Assembly: GCA_963733915.1 (NCBI GenBank)
Contig: CAVTEP010000011.1
Coordinates: 868,001-932,000 of the forward strand
Direction: 5' to 3'
DNA: 64,000 bases
Origin: Sulfomarinibacter sp963733915
GTDB lineage: Bacteria > Acidobacteriota > Thermoanaerobaculia > Thermoanaerobaculales > Sulfomarinibacteraceae
Below the pieces are notes generated by a model. The model saw nothing but the letters and a program-made list of their open reading frames with translations, was not told the origin of the DNA and ran no database searches. Of the stretch, positions 7,948 to 16,227 are shown piece by piece; positions within the stretch are counted from its first letter, which is position 1, and each line of letters begins with the position of its first letter. Made by a program: the position numbers and the translations under genes.

Positions 7948-9663
7948 CTACAGAACCGATTCGCGGACCACCTCATCGATGGTAGTCATGCCGTCGCGGA
8001 TTTTCTGCAGACCTGACTGCCTCAATCCGATCATACCTTCTTCGATCGATTTGCGACGCAGCTCGACCGCCGAGGCCCCCGACAGGATGAGCTCGCGGAT
8101 GTCCTCGCTGACCACCATGACCTCATAAATACCGACCCGCCCCCGGTATCCGCGTTGGTTGCACTCCTCGCACCCGCGCCCGCGATAGAGCTGGATGTTC
8201 GGCGCCTCCTCCTCGGAAAAACCGACGTTGAGCAGAGCCTGCACCGGTACCTCCTCGGGCTGCTTACATTTCTCGCAGACCCTGCGGATGAGCCGTTGCG
8301 CGACGATCAAGTTGACCGAGGTTGCGACCAGGAAGGGCTCGATGCCCATATTCATCAGGCGGTTGATGGACGAGGGGGCGTCATTGGTGTGGAGCGTCGA
8401 GAGCACGAGGTGGCCGGTGAGCGCCGCTTTGATTGCGATCTCCGCGGTCTCGAAATCGCGGATCTCTCCCACCAGTACGATGTTTGGGTCCTGCCGCAGG
8501 AAGGAACGCAGGGCGGCCGCAAAGTTGAGGCCGATCGACTCCTTCATCTGTACCTGGTTGATACCGACCAGCTGGAACTCGACCGGGTCCTCGGCGGTCA
8601 TGATGTTGACTTCGGGGGTGTTGATCCGGGAAATCGCCGAGTACAACGTGTTGGTCTTTCCGGACCCTGTCGGCCCGGTCACCAGCACCATGCCGTATGG
8701 CTGGAAGATCGCCTCCTCGAAGTTCTTGAGGCTCGACTTTTCAAAACCGAGCTTGGTCATGTCGAGCATCAAGGAGTCCTTGTCGAGCAACCGCATGACG
8801 ATCTTCTCGCCGTGCAGCGTCGGCAGCGTCGAGACTCGGAAGTCGAGCTCCTTGACCTTGCCCTGGTATTTCATCTTCAGCTTGATGCGGCCGTCCTGGG
8901 GGAGTCGTTTCTCGGCGATGTCGAGCTTTGCGAGAATCTTGATGCGCGAGCAAATGGCGTCCCGGAACTTCAGCGGCGGGTTCATGATCTCGTAAAGCAC
9001 GCCGTCGATGCGGAAGCGGACGCGATAGGTTTTCTCGTACGGCTCGATATGGATATCTGATGCGCTGCGTTTGAGGGCGTCGGTGAGAATGAGGTTGACC
9101 AGCCGGACAACGGGAGCTTCCTCCGCGCCCGCTTCGAGATCCCGGATGTCGAGGTCCTCCTCCTCCTCGAGGACCTCGAGGGAGGCTTCCTCGACCGTCG
9201 ACAAGTCCTCCATCACCTTTTTCAACTCGATCGAATGGGTGGTGCCGTAATACTTGTCGATGGCCTCGCGCAGCGCATCCTCCGAGGCCACCACCGGTTC
9301 CACCCGGTAACCGGTGATGAACGTGATGTCGTCCATCGCGAATACGTTTGATGGATCTGTCATTGCGACCGTCAAGGTCGCTCCCGTCTTCGACACGGGA
9401 ATGAACTGATACTTGCGCGCCACGTCGGCTGGAATCAGGCGAATGATGGACTCATCGATGTCGAAATGTTTGAGGTTGATTGATGGCACGCCATATTGCT
9501 GCGAAAGGCAGTCGAGAATGTCTTCCTCGGTAACGTACTCGAGTGCCACGAGATGCTCACCCAGACGACCGCCGCTGGCACGTTGCGCTTCGAGAGCCTT
9601 TGCCAACTGGTGTTCGTTGATCAGTTTTGCCTTGATAAGAAGTTCACCGATTTTGAGGGCCAT
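7948..9663 (-). CDS. pilB: Type IV pilus assembly ATPase PilB
   Basis: This is a 571-residue extension motor. The N-terminal T2SSE_N/MshEN domain (residues 1-150; LGEHLVALEYVTEEDILDCLSQQYGVP) can bind c-di-GMP in related proteins. The ATPase core has GPTGSGKTNTLYSA, TAEDPVEFQLVG, GEIRDFETAEIAIKAALTGH and the tetracysteine zinc site CEKC...CEEC typical of PilB. I chose ATG 9663 (MALKIGELL). The longer frame would begin with TTG 9684 and lacks a better ribosome site. The gene heads the pilB-T-C-S-R operon. A possible -10 (TACAAT, minus strand 9705-9700) lies upstream, without a clear -35. Confidence 0.95.
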   Translation of the reverse strand: MALKIGELLIKAKLINEHQLAKALEAQRASGGRLGEHLVALEYVTEEDILDCLSQQYGVPSINLKHFDIDESIIRLIPADVARKYQFIPVSKTGATLTVAMTDPSNVFAMDDITFITGYRVEPVVASEDALREAIDKYYGTTHSIELKKVMEDLSTVEEASLEVLEEEEDLDIRDLEAGAEEAPVVRLVNLILTDALKRSASDIHIEPYEKTYRVRFRIDGVLYEIMNPPLKFRDAICSRIKILAKLDIAEKRLPQDGRIKLKMKYQGKVKELDFRVSTLPTLHGEKIVMRLLDKDSLMLDMTKLGFEKSSLKNFEEAIFQPYGMVLVTGPTGSGKTNTLYSAISRINTPEVNIMTAEDPVEFQLVGINQVQMKESIGLNFAAALRSFLRQDPNIVLVGEIRDFETAEIAIKAALTGHLVLSTLHTNDAPSSINRLMNMGIEPFLVATSVNLIVAQRLIRRVCEKCKQPEEVPVQALLNVGFSEEEAPNIQLYRGRGCEECNQRGYRGRVGIYEVMVVSEDIRELILSGASAVELRRKSIEEGMIGLRQSGLQKIRDGMTTIDEVVRESVL

Positions 9664-9711
9664 ACATCCAATCCAATTCGACAAACGTTTCCATATTGAA
9701 TTGTAGCACCC

Positions 9712-9730
9712 GGCTCTTTTGAGAAGAGCC
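9712..9730. other. Short hairpin in the pilB upstream region
   Basis: GGCTCTT (9712-9718) and AAGAGCC (9724-9730) can pair around a 5-nt loop. On the plus strand no T-run follows, so it is not a typical intrinsic terminator. On the minus strand it sits just upstream of a TACAAT box, so it could be a binding site. The rest of 9664-9843 (180 nt) shows nothing else I can name. Confidence 0.35.
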
Positions 9731-9843
9731 TGGCGAGGTAGTCCGACTCGAAACCGAACCTATCCATCGTAACAAACTACCCACAATTCCTGGCGCATTC
9801 CGTGGCGGATATCACCCGAAGTACCGACCTCTTTTTCAGCTCA

Positions 9844-10863
9844 TCATCCACCGAGGAGGTCACGAGCGGCATTCAGGATTTCGGCGCCTCCGATGTCTCG
9901 CAGGGGGCGGACTCGGGCCGATCCCGAGGGGTCCCGGATGCACTCTCCCGTTCCGGATACCACGGCCGTGCGGCGGCCAAGTGGCCCATTGCGTCGCCAG
10001 TCGCTGGCGAGAAACACGGCCAGGGTCGGGACTCCGAGGCTGGCGGCGAGGTGCACGGGACCGGTGTCGCCGCCAACCACGAGAGCCGCCGCCCCGAGCA
10101 GAGAAGCGAGCTCCTCGAGACCGGTCGGAGGCGCCATGCGGGTGCCGTTTCCGGCAGCATTGACGACGGCCGCGGCGCGCGCCTTCTCACCGGGTCCCCA
10201 GGCGACGATCACGTCAAGCCCGAGACCGGAGAGGCCGCGGGCGACGACAGCCAGCGTGTCGACGGCCATCACCTTGTGGGCGCTGCCGGCGCCCGGCAGA
10301 ACCACGGCGAATGGCGTGCCGGACCAACCGTTGTCGGGCGCGGGGCCGGCAGCTTTGTCCAGCAGCCAGGAACCGTCAGGAGAGCGGAGCTCGGGGGACG
10401 CCATGCCGATCGACCGAGCCAGAGCGAGATTGGTCGCCACCACGTGGGCACCGGCCGGCCCGCCGCTGACCGTATCGGTGTAGGCCAGACCCGCCAATCG
10501 CTCGCGTCGCCACGGACGAGCCAGGCCTACCCGCCGGCCGGACCCCGCCCACCGCGAGATCATCGCCGACTTGAGCGTTCCCTGAGGATCGAGAACCACG
10601 TCCGGCTGCAGCTCGTGGAGCCGGCTCTTCAAAGCTGCGACCTCGAGCCGCGTCGAGTTGGCAAAGGGATGCCGACGCCACCTCCTGGTGTCGGTCGTGA
10701 AAACGGCGTCGACCGCCGGGTGGCCTTCAACCAGAGCTTTGAGCGACTCCTCCACTACCCAGCTCAGGTGCGGGCGTGGTTCGCCGGCGGCGAGGGCGAC
10801 CGCGAGCGGCCACGTGTGGACGATGTCGCCAAGTGCGGAGAGGCGAACGAGGACGATCCTCAC
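9844..10863 (-). CDS. waaC: Glycosyltransferase family 9, heptosyltransferase I-like
   Basis: This is a 339-residue cytoplasmic glycosyltransferase with a GT-B fold. It starts at GTG 10863 with MRIVLVRLSALGDIVHTWP, the classical heptosyltransferase start. The middle has VVLDPQGTLKSA, and the nucleotide-binding half has VVLPGAGSAHK and VGGDTGPVHLAASLGVPTLAVF. It would move heptose from ADP-heptose onto Kdo of the LPS inner core. The two genes that make the ADP-heptose precursor (rfaE2, rfaE1) lie directly upstream on the same strand, which supports the call. A repeat array fills the gap to rfaE2. Type I or II heptosyltransferase cannot be decided from sequence alone, but the Ser-Ala-Leu-Gly-Asp start favours I. 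Confidence 0.85.
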   Translation of the reverse strand: MRIVLVRLSALGDIVHTWPLAVALAAGEPRPHLSWVVEESLKALVEGHPAVDAVFTTDTRRWRRHPFANSTRLEVAALKSRLHELQPDVVLDPQGTLKSAMISRWAGSGRRVGLARPWRRERLAGLAYTDTVSGGPAGAHVVATNLALARSIGMASPELRSPDGSWLLDKAAGPAPDNGWSGTPFAVVLPGAGSAHKVMAVDTLAVVARGLSGLGLDVIVAWGPGEKARAAAVVNAAGNGTRMAPPTGLEELASLLGAAALVVGGDTGPVHLAASLGVPTLAVFLASDWRRNGPLGRRTAVVSGTGECIRDPSGSARVRPLRDIGGAEILNAARDLLGG

Positions 10864-10880
10864 GCCCGCCCACCCGGCCA

Positions 10881-10988
10881 GTTTTGAGTTTTGAGTTTTG
10901 AGTTTTTAATTCCCGTCCGCACCTCCCCTACGAAAGTTGATTGGGGTGGGGGGGTGGAAATCCGAAATCCGAAATCCGAAATCCGAAA
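10881..10988. repeat. Heptamer arrays GTTTTGA and AAATCCG, locus C
   Basis: There are four GTTTTGA units (10881-10908, the last one GTTTTTA) and four perfect AAATCCG units (10958-10985). Between them is a 49-nt spacer that is C-rich on the left, has GTTGATT in the middle and is strongly G-rich on the right (10942-10957). Unlike locus A, the two arms use different units and cannot pair with each other. The arrays lie between rfaE2 and waaC on the same strand, 17 nt upstream of the waaC start. Confidence 0.88.
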
Positions 10989-11015
10989 TTTTGCCTGTCC
11001 GGGCTCTGTACCGAC

Positions 11016-11513
11016 TCATTCTCTTGAGCCAAAGCGGTCGACAATGATACCGATGAGGTCGGTGGTGGCGTGGTCCTTGGGGTCGCCGCAGATGACCGTG
11101 CGGCCGCCGTATGCCGCCACGACCTGTCGTTCCGGCACGCTGTCGACTGTGTAGTCGGTCCCCTTGGCATGGATCCGCGGTTGGAGAAGCTCGAGGACCC
11201 GCGAAACGGTTGCGTCGTCAAACAGACAGATTCGATCGATCATCCACAGATGGGAGAGGATCTCTACCCGCTCGGACTCGGGAATGATCGGACGCATCTC
11301 GCCCTTACTGGCCCGTACCGAGTGGTCGGAGTTGACCGCCGCCACCAACCGGTCGCCGAGCGCGCGGGCGGCTGCCAGATAGCGGAGGTGGCCGACGTGG
11401 AGGACGTCAAAGGCGCCGTTGACCAGCACGACTGTGAGTCCCTGTTGCCGCCACCCGGCACACTCCTCAGCGAGTTCGTCGACGGAGCACAGCTTCGCCT
11501 CCGGCTGCATCAT
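11016..11513 (-). CDS. rfaE2: Heptose 1-phosphate adenylyltransferase (RfaE2/HldE C-terminal type)
   Basis: This is a 165-residue nucleotidyltransferase of the cytidylyltransferase-like fold. The signature NGAFDVLHVGHLRYL with the HxGH motif is at residues 33-47, and the second motif region is near KGTDYTVDSVPE. It adenylates D-glycero-beta-D-manno-heptose 1-phosphate to ADP-heptose. In E. coli this activity is fused to the kinase in HldE. Here it is a separate gene whose start overlaps the end of the kinase gene by 4 nt, so the two are coupled. An ATG three bases downstream is an alternative start. Confidence 0.9.
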   Translation of the reverse strand: MMQPEAKLCSVDELAEECAGWRQQGLTVVLVNGAFDVLHVGHLRYLAAARALGDRLVAAVNSDHSVRASKGEMRPIIPESERVEILSHLWMIDRICLFDDATVSRVLELLQPRIHAKGTDYTVDSVPERQVVAAYGGRTVICGDPKDHATTDLIGIIVDRFGSRE

Positions 11514-12505
11514 GCCGTCTTCAAGGCGGCGCGGAGCTCGGCGGTGGAAACGGTGCCGGTGCCAAGCTTCATGACCACCACTCCGGCGGCGATGTTCGCG
11601 AGAACAGCGGCGTCTGACGGCTGTGCGCCGGCGGCAAGAGTGGCGGACAGGACGGCGAGCACGGTGTCGCCCGCGCCGGTGACGTCCGCCACCTCGTCGG
11701 AGCCGAAGACCGGGATGTGGCGGGGCTTGCGGTCGGCTTCCACCAGGGTCATGCCGCGGTTGCCGCGGGTCGCGAGGAGGAAACGCGCACCCAGATCACG
11801 CCTGAGCTCTTCGGCGCCCGCGGCCACCTCTGTATCGGATTCGAGTCGCCGGCCGCAATGTGCCTCGAGTTCCTCGAGATTCGGCGTCGCGCCGTCGATG
11901 CCGGAAAACGACCCAATCCGGTATCTCGAGTCGAGGCAGACCCATGGAGGAGGGGCGTTTCGACCTCCGAGGTCCTGGATGGCATCGCTCCGGACGCATC
12001 CGTAGCCATAGTCGGAGATCGCGACCGCGCCGGCCGTCCGCGCTGCGTCTGACAGGTGGTCCCGCAGAGTCTTCCGCCACTTACCATCGTCGGGGAGCAC
12101 GTCTTCAATGTCGTATCGGGCAACCTGGTGTTTGAGCGACGATGGCCCGCCGCCTAGAATGCGGACCTTGGTCGGCGTACGATAACCGGGGACGGTGACG
12201 ATACGGCTGGTATCGATCCCGCGGTCACCAAGCGCTGCCACAAGGGCCTTCCCCGGCTCGTCGTCGCCGACCGCGGCGACCGCAACCACCTGCACGCCAA
12301 GCGCCCTGAGGTTGGCCAGCGCGTTCGCGCCGCCGCCGGGGAGGTCACGTTGGCCTTCGTGGCGGAGAATGATCACCGGCGCCTCGCGCGAAACCCTTTT
12401 GGGCGTGCCGAGGATGAAGCGGTCGAGCACGAGGTCGCCGAACAGGACGACCTTCGTTTGCCCAAAGCGGTCAATGAACTCGAACAGGTGAGTGATTTCG
12501 CTCAT
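11510..12505 (-). CDS. rfaE1: Heptose 7-phosphate kinase (RfaE1/HldE N-terminal type)
   Basis: This is a 331-residue PfkB/ribokinase-family sugar kinase. Visible features are VVLFGDLVLDRFI at the N-terminus, the first PfkB signature DLPGGGANALANLRALG near residue 54, and the catalytic motif DVTGAGDTVLAVL near residue 275 with the Asp base. It phosphorylates D-glycero-D-manno-heptose 7-phosphate at C1. It is followed by rfaE2 with a 4-nt overlap and then waaC, a compact ADP-heptose to inner-core cassette. The ATG start is followed by a normal family length. Confidence 0.92.
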   Translation of the reverse strand: MSEITHLFEFIDRFGQTKVVLFGDLVLDRFILGTPKRVSREAPVIILRHEGQRDLPGGGANALANLRALGVQVVAVAAVGDDEPGKALVAALGDRGIDTSRIVTVPGYRTPTKVRILGGGPSSLKHQVARYDIEDVLPDDGKWRKTLRDHLSDAARTAGAVAISDYGYGCVRSDAIQDLGGRNAPPPWVCLDSRYRIGSFSGIDGATPNLEELEAHCGRRLESDTEVAAGAEELRRDLGARFLLATRGNRGMTLVEADRKPRHIPVFGSDEVADVTGAGDTVLAVLSATLAAGAQPSDAAVLANIAAGVVVMKLGTGTVSTAELRAALKTA

Positions 12506-12548
12506 GCTGGCGCCGAGTTTATCTCATCCTCCCGCCCGCCCGTCCTGG

Positions 12549-12720
12549 GGCTATGAGGCTATGAGGCTATGGGGCTATGGGGCGCGATGCTATGTGGCGA
12601 CCGACCCACCTGGCTCACCGTCAAGGGAGCTTCGTCGGTTTCCACCATGTGATTCCAATACGTGCAGACTCACGGGGGGTGGGCGGTATTCCGAATTCCG
12701 AATTCCGAAATCCTCATTCG
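12549..12720. repeat. Octamer array GGCTATGA and heptamer array ATTCCGA, locus D
   Basis: The left array has four GGCTATG(A/G) units (12549-12580) plus degenerate copies to about 12595. The right array has ATTCCGA units (12688-12708) plus a degenerate copy, ending TCCTCATTCGA (to 12720), identical to the edge of locus A. Just before the right array is a G-rich stretch (12673-12685). This fills the 245-nt region between the divergent rfaE1 and hypothetical genes. The start regions of both genes must lie within or right next to it. Confidence 0.85.
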
Positions 12721-12750
12721 AGCCCGCAGGGCTCGCCTATACTTGCTTCC

Positions 12751-13272
12751 GTGGAAGATCTGTTTTCACCGCCACTGGCTCGCTGGGACGGACTTCATCT
12801 CGCGCTCGATCTCGAGCTCGTCGAACGGCACCTGGACGATGTGTTGAGAAACAGCGACGTCATTCGCGGACTTTCGCTGGCGGGCCGCGGAGACGCCGTC
12901 GCCGCCCAGGCGACGATCGTGTGGAAGGGCATACCGGCCCGAGTCGGTCTCGAGTTGGCGGAAATTCGGATCCGTCATCGGCATCTTGGCTTCAGGATGC
13001 GGCGGCTGCGCGCGCTCGGCGGCATCCCGGTGCCGCACGCGGCCGTCGAGGTTGCGCTGGCGTCGCTCGAAAGCCCGCTGCTGAAGGTCTTCCCGGGTAA
13101 TGGGATCGTGGTTGTCGATTTGCGTCGATGGCTGCCCGATGGGCTATCGCTCGAGGTGCTGACGGTGCAGGCGACCGAGCGCAGTCTTCACGTCTGGTTC
13201 GGTCACGGCCATCTTCGGGACCTGCCCGGACGCGGCCCCCGTCGTTTGCCTGCCCAGACTTCATCCGGCTAA
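12751..13272 (+). CDS. Hypothetical protein (beta-rich, possibly lipid-binding-like)
   Basis: This is a 173-residue protein I do not recognise with certainty. It alternates charged and hydrophobic residues (LHLALDLELVERHL, VGLELAEIRIRHRHLGFRMRRL, LSLEVLTVQATERSLHVWFG), consistent with long amphipathic beta-strands such as DUF2993/BPI-like folds, but this is a guess. It is Arg-rich, without signal peptide or membrane segment. I chose GTG 12751. The frame extends upstream to ATG 12577, but that part would be encoded by the repeat array (residues like PNSEFRNP) and looks non-coding. It stands alone between the LPS cluster and the rplM promoter. Confidence 0.5.
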   Translation: MEDLFSPPLARWDGLHLALDLELVERHLDDVLRNSDVIRGLSLAGRGDAVAAQATIVWKGIPARVGLELAEIRIRHRHLGFRMRRLRALGGIPVPHAAVEVALASLESPLLKVFPGNGIVVVDLRRWLPDGLSLEVLTVQATERSLHVWFGHGHLRDLPGRGPRRLPAQTSSG

Positions 13273-13353
13273 ACCACCGAATGCTTCGACAATGTAAAGC
13301 GATCCCGACAGCATTTGCCACCACCGTTCAGTCTGGAAAGGCCACCCAGGTCC

Positions 13354-13381
13354 CAAACCTCAAGGCTCAAGCCCCAAGCCC
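13354..13381. repeat. Degenerate heptamer array CAAgCCc, locus E
   Basis: Four imperfect heptamers (CAAACCT, CAAGGCT, CAAGCCC, CAAGCCC) run from 13354 to 13381, followed by CCTACCTCACTC. There is no opposed arm. It may be an eroded or half copy of the other arrays. It lies in the 266-nt gap before rplM. Confidence 0.5.
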
Positions 13382-13462
13382 CCTACCTCACTCAGAGCCT
13401 CGTAGGGCGCGAAGCCGGAGACGGACGCGGGTTTCGCGGGCGAGAAAAGACCGCAAAATGCC

Positions 13463-13491
13463 TTGACAGGCGGAGTTTGCTTGGGTAGAGT
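13463..13491 (+). promoter_or_regulatory. Sigma-70-type promoter for rplM-rpsI-rpsB
   Basis: TTGACA (13463-13468), a 17-nt spacer and TAGAGT (13486-13491), about 48 nt before the rplM start. The perfect -35 box and ideal spacing fit a strong ribosomal promoter. Confidence 0.75.
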
Positions 13492-13538
13492 CTTGTTCCC
13501 CTGTGTCCAGGGGATAGTGAAAGAAAAGGGATCGGAAC

Positions 13539-13967
13539 ATGCGAAGCTACGTACCGAAAGAGGCTGAGATTACGCGCGAGTGGGTGGTGATGGATGCCGC
13601 CGACAAAGTGCTCGGCCGTTTCGCCACCGAGGTCGCGCGCCTCTTGCGTGGCAAGCATAAACCCGAGTTCACGCCCCATCTCGACACCGGTGATTTTGTG
13701 GTCGTCGTCAACGCCGAGAGGGTGCGGATGACCGGCAAAAAGATTGACGACAAGGTTTACTACCGCCACTCCGGTCGTCCCGGATCCCTGAAATCCGAGA
13801 CCGCTCGCGAGCGGCTCGACAAGCATCCCGAGCGCGTCATTCAGGCCGCGGTGTGGGGCATGCTCCCCAAAAACCGCCTCGGCCGAAAGTTGCTGAGCAA
13901 GCTCAAGGTCTATGCGGGCCCGAACCACCCGCACGAGGCGCAGCAGCCGAAAACCCACACCCTGTGA
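13539..13967 (+). CDS. rplM: 50S ribosomal protein L13
   Basis: This is a 142-residue protein of normal length with the L13 core: REWVVMDAADKVLGRFATEVA at the start, then GDFVVVVNAERVRMTGKK and YYRHSGRPG in the middle. The C-terminal NHPHEAQQP is the usual L13 ending. L13 is an early-assembly 50S protein. It is the first gene after the promoter at 13463 and is followed by rpsI after 17 nt, the standard rplM-rpsI pair. Start ATG 13539. Confidence 0.98.
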   Translation: MRSYVPKEAEITREWVVMDAADKVLGRFATEVARLLRGKHKPEFTPHLDTGDFVVVVNAERVRMTGKKIDDKVYYRHSGRPGSLKSETARERLDKHPERVIQAAVWGMLPKNRLGRKLLSKLKVYAGPNHPHEAQQPKTHTL

Positions 13968-13984
13968 TTTGAGAGGGGGAGTTC

Positions 13985-14377
13985 GTGGCAGAGATCCAGT
14001 ACTACGGCACCGGGCGGCGCAAGACTGCGGTCGCCCGCGTGTACCTGAGGCCGGGGAGCGGCAAGATCGTCGTCAACCGGCGCGACTTCGACGACTACTT
14101 TCCGAACCAGGTGCTCAAGATGGTCATCAGGCAGCCGCTGCTGCTGACCGAGACCGCCGACAAGTTCGACATTTTGATCAATGTCGATGGTGGCGGGCCG
14201 GCCGGCCAGGCGGGTGCAATCCGCCATGGCATTTCCCGCGCCCTGCTCGATTTCAACGCCGAGCTGCGTCCGAGGCTGAAGGCCGTGGGCTTTCTGACCC
14301 GTGACGCGCGCAAGGTGGAGCGCAAGAAGTACGGCCAACCCAAGGCCCGCAAGCGCTTCCAGTTCTCCAAGAGGTAA
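13985..14377 (+). CDS. rpsI: 30S ribosomal protein S9
   Basis: This is a 130-residue protein starting at GTG 13985. It has the S9 signature region GGGPAGQAGAIRHGISRALL and the conserved C-terminal KKYGQPKARKRFQFSKR, whose last Arg reaches the P-site tRNA. The YYGTGRRKTAVARVYL start is diagnostic. It sits between rplM and rpsB (11-nt gap). Confidence 0.98.
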   Translation: MAEIQYYGTGRRKTAVARVYLRPGSGKIVVNRRDFDDYFPNQVLKMVIRQPLLLTETADKFDILINVDGGGPAGQAGAIRHGISRALLDFNAELRPRLKAVGFLTRDARKVERKKYGQPKARKRFQFSKR

Positions 14378-14388
14378 GGGAGAGACCC

Positions 14389-15288
14389 GTGGCGAATATT
14401 CAGATGAAAGAGTTGCTCGAGGCCGGAGTTCACTTCGGGCACCAGACCAGGCGTTGGAACCCGAAGATGAAGCACTTCATCTTCGGCAAACGGAACGGCA
14501 TCCACATCGTCGACCTCCAAAAAACCCTGCATCATTTCGGGGACGCTGCCGACTTCATCCGTGATCTCGCCGCCAATGGTCGCAACGTGCTCTTCGTCGG
14601 CACCAAGCGGCAGGCCCAGGACGCCATCCGGGAAGAAGCGGAACGCTGCGGGATGTTCTACATGAACCACCGCTGGTTGGGCGGAACGATGACCAATTTC
14701 CGCACCATCCGCAAGTCGATCCAACGCTTCAAAGAGATCGAGTCCACCCTTTCAAACGAGGATTCCCATCTGACCAAGAAAGAGCGGATCCGTCTCGAGC
14801 GCCAGCGGCGCAAGTTGGATCGCGCTTTTGGTGGCATCAAGGACATGGAGGATCTGCCCGATGCTCTGTTCGTGATCGACACGGTGCACGAGCACATCGC
14901 CATCAAGGAGGCCAACCGGCTCGGCATCCCGGTGGTGGCGGTGGTCGACACCAACAGCGATCCCGAGGAGGTGGACTTCCCGATCCCCGGCAACGATGAC
15001 GCAATTCGAGCCATTCGTCTCTTTACCGCACGTGTCGCCGACAATATCCTCGAGGGCCTCAACCTCGCCGATGAGCGGTTTGTGGGCGACGCGGACGAAA
15101 AGGTCATTACTGACGAATCCGGGATTGACGATGAAAAGGCCGCGGCGGTCGCCGACGACATCGCAGTGGTCGGCGAGGCCGCCGATGATGTGGGCGGGGC
15201 CGCTACCGACGCCGTGGATTCGACCTATGATGCCGACAACGAGGACGATGATGACGACGCGGACGAGGTGGATCCACAAAGGGCCTGA
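14389..15288 (+). CDS. rpsB: 30S ribosomal protein S2 with an acidic C-terminal tail
   Basis: This is a 299-residue S2 (usual length 230-260). The core is typical: LLEAGVHFGHQTRRWNPKM, the NRWLGG-like segment NHRWLGGTMTNF, and PVVAVVDTNSDPEEVDFPIPGNDDA. From about residue 234 to the end is a low-complexity acidic extension ending with a run of Asp (NEDDDDDADEVD). S2 binds the 30S back and recruits S1. The tail is not part of the known fold. It starts at GTG 14389 and is followed by an intrinsic terminator before tsf. Confidence 0.97.
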   Translation: MANIQMKELLEAGVHFGHQTRRWNPKMKHFIFGKRNGIHIVDLQKTLHHFGDAADFIRDLAANGRNVLFVGTKRQAQDAIREEAERCGMFYMNHRWLGGTMTNFRTIRKSIQRFKEIESTLSNEDSHLTKKERIRLERQRRKLDRAFGGIKDMEDLPDALFVIDTVHEHIAIKEANRLGIPVVAVVDTNSDPEEVDFPIPGNDDAIRAIRLFTARVADNILEGLNLADERFVGDADEKVITDESGIDDEKAAAVADDIAVVGEAADDVGGAATDAVDSTYDADNEDDDDDADEVDPQRA

Positions 15289-15312
15289 GAGTTTGTCGAC
15301 TGCGAGCTTTTC

Positions 15313-15347
15313 GGGGCCAGGAGCAATGAGCGCCTGGCCCTGTTTTT
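15313..15347 (+). terminator. Intrinsic terminator or attenuator between rpsB and tsf
   Basis: GGGCCAGG (15314-15321) pairs with CCTGGCCC (15333-15340) around an 11-nt loop and is followed by TGTTTTT. An attenuating terminator at the rpsB-tsf junction is also known in E. coli, so partial read-through into tsf is likely. Confidence 0.75.
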
Positions 15348-15365
15348 GAGAGAGGTGATTTGAAG

Positions 15366-16217
15366 ATGGCAATTACAGCACAAGCGGTGAAAGAGCTCAG
15401 AGACCGCACTGGCGCCGGGATGATGGACTGCAAGAAGGCACTGACCGAAACCGACGGCGACCTCGACGAGGCGATCAAGTTTCTACGCACAAAGGGACTG
15501 GCTGCGGCAGCCAAGAAGGCGCACCGCACGGCGAGCGACGGCGTGGTCGTGGTGACGGGCGACGAAACCGCAATGGTCGTTCTGGAGCTCAACTGCGAGA
15601 CTGATTTCGTGGCCCGTAATCCGGACTTCGTATCCTTCGCCGAGGCATTGGCGGAACAGGCCTTGTCGTCGGGCGTCGCCAACGTCGACGAGCTCAAGGC
15701 GCAACCGATGTCGGGAGACCCCGAACACACAGTTGCAGAGGCGATCTCTCAGAAAGTCGCCACGATCGGGGAGAACGTCGTCCTCAACCGGATTGCCTTC
15801 GTTAAAGCGGGCGCGGGAAACCGACTCAACTCCTATACCCACGGCGGCGGCAAGATCGGCGTCGTGATCGAGGGCACCGGGGTTGTGGGCGCAGACGCGC
15901 TGCACGACGTCGCCCTGCACGTGGCGGCGACCGAACCACGCTTTGTCAGCCGTGATGAGGTGACCGCCGAAGTGCTCGCCGGCGAACGCGAGATCGCCCT
16001 CAAGCAGGCGATGGAGCAGGGCAAACCCGAGGAGATCGCAAAGCGCATCGTCGAAGGCAAGATGGAGAAGTTTTTTGTCCAGGAGGTTCTGCTCGAGCAG
16101 GCCTTTGCCAAGGACGCCGACAAATCGGTCAGACAATATCTCGAAGAGAACGCGGGCGCCGACGCGACCGTGGTGCGTTTTGTTCGCTTCAAGCTCGGCG
16201 AGGGAAGTGACGCGTAG
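15366..16217 (+). CDS. tsf: Elongation factor Ts
   Basis: This is a 283-residue nucleotide exchange factor for EF-Tu. The N-terminal UBA-like part has AVKELRDRTGAGMMDCKKAL, and the first signature of the core is VVLELNCETDFVARN. A second core half follows. Start ATG 15366 (MAITAQAV) matches the family better than TTG 15360, and an AGAGAGGTG stretch lies upstream. It follows rpsB across a terminator and precedes pyrH by 10 nt, the common rpsB-tsf-pyrH-frr order. Confidence 0.97.
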   Translation: MAITAQAVKELRDRTGAGMMDCKKALTETDGDLDEAIKFLRTKGLAAAAKKAHRTASDGVVVVTGDETAMVVLELNCETDFVARNPDFVSFAEALAEQALSSGVANVDELKAQPMSGDPEHTVAEAISQKVATIGENVVLNRIAFVKAGAGNRLNSYTHGGGKIGVVIEGTGVVGADALHDVALHVAATEPRFVSRDEVTAEVLAGEREIALKQAMEQGKPEEIAKRIVEGKMEKFFVQEVLLEQAFAKDADKSVRQYLEENAGADATVVRFVRFKLGEGSDA

Positions 16218-16227
16218 GGCCAAGAAC

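Noticed and set aside
9664..9684. Longer pilB start at 9684
   Set aside because: It would be a TTG codon. ATG 9663 gives the usual MALKIGELL start.
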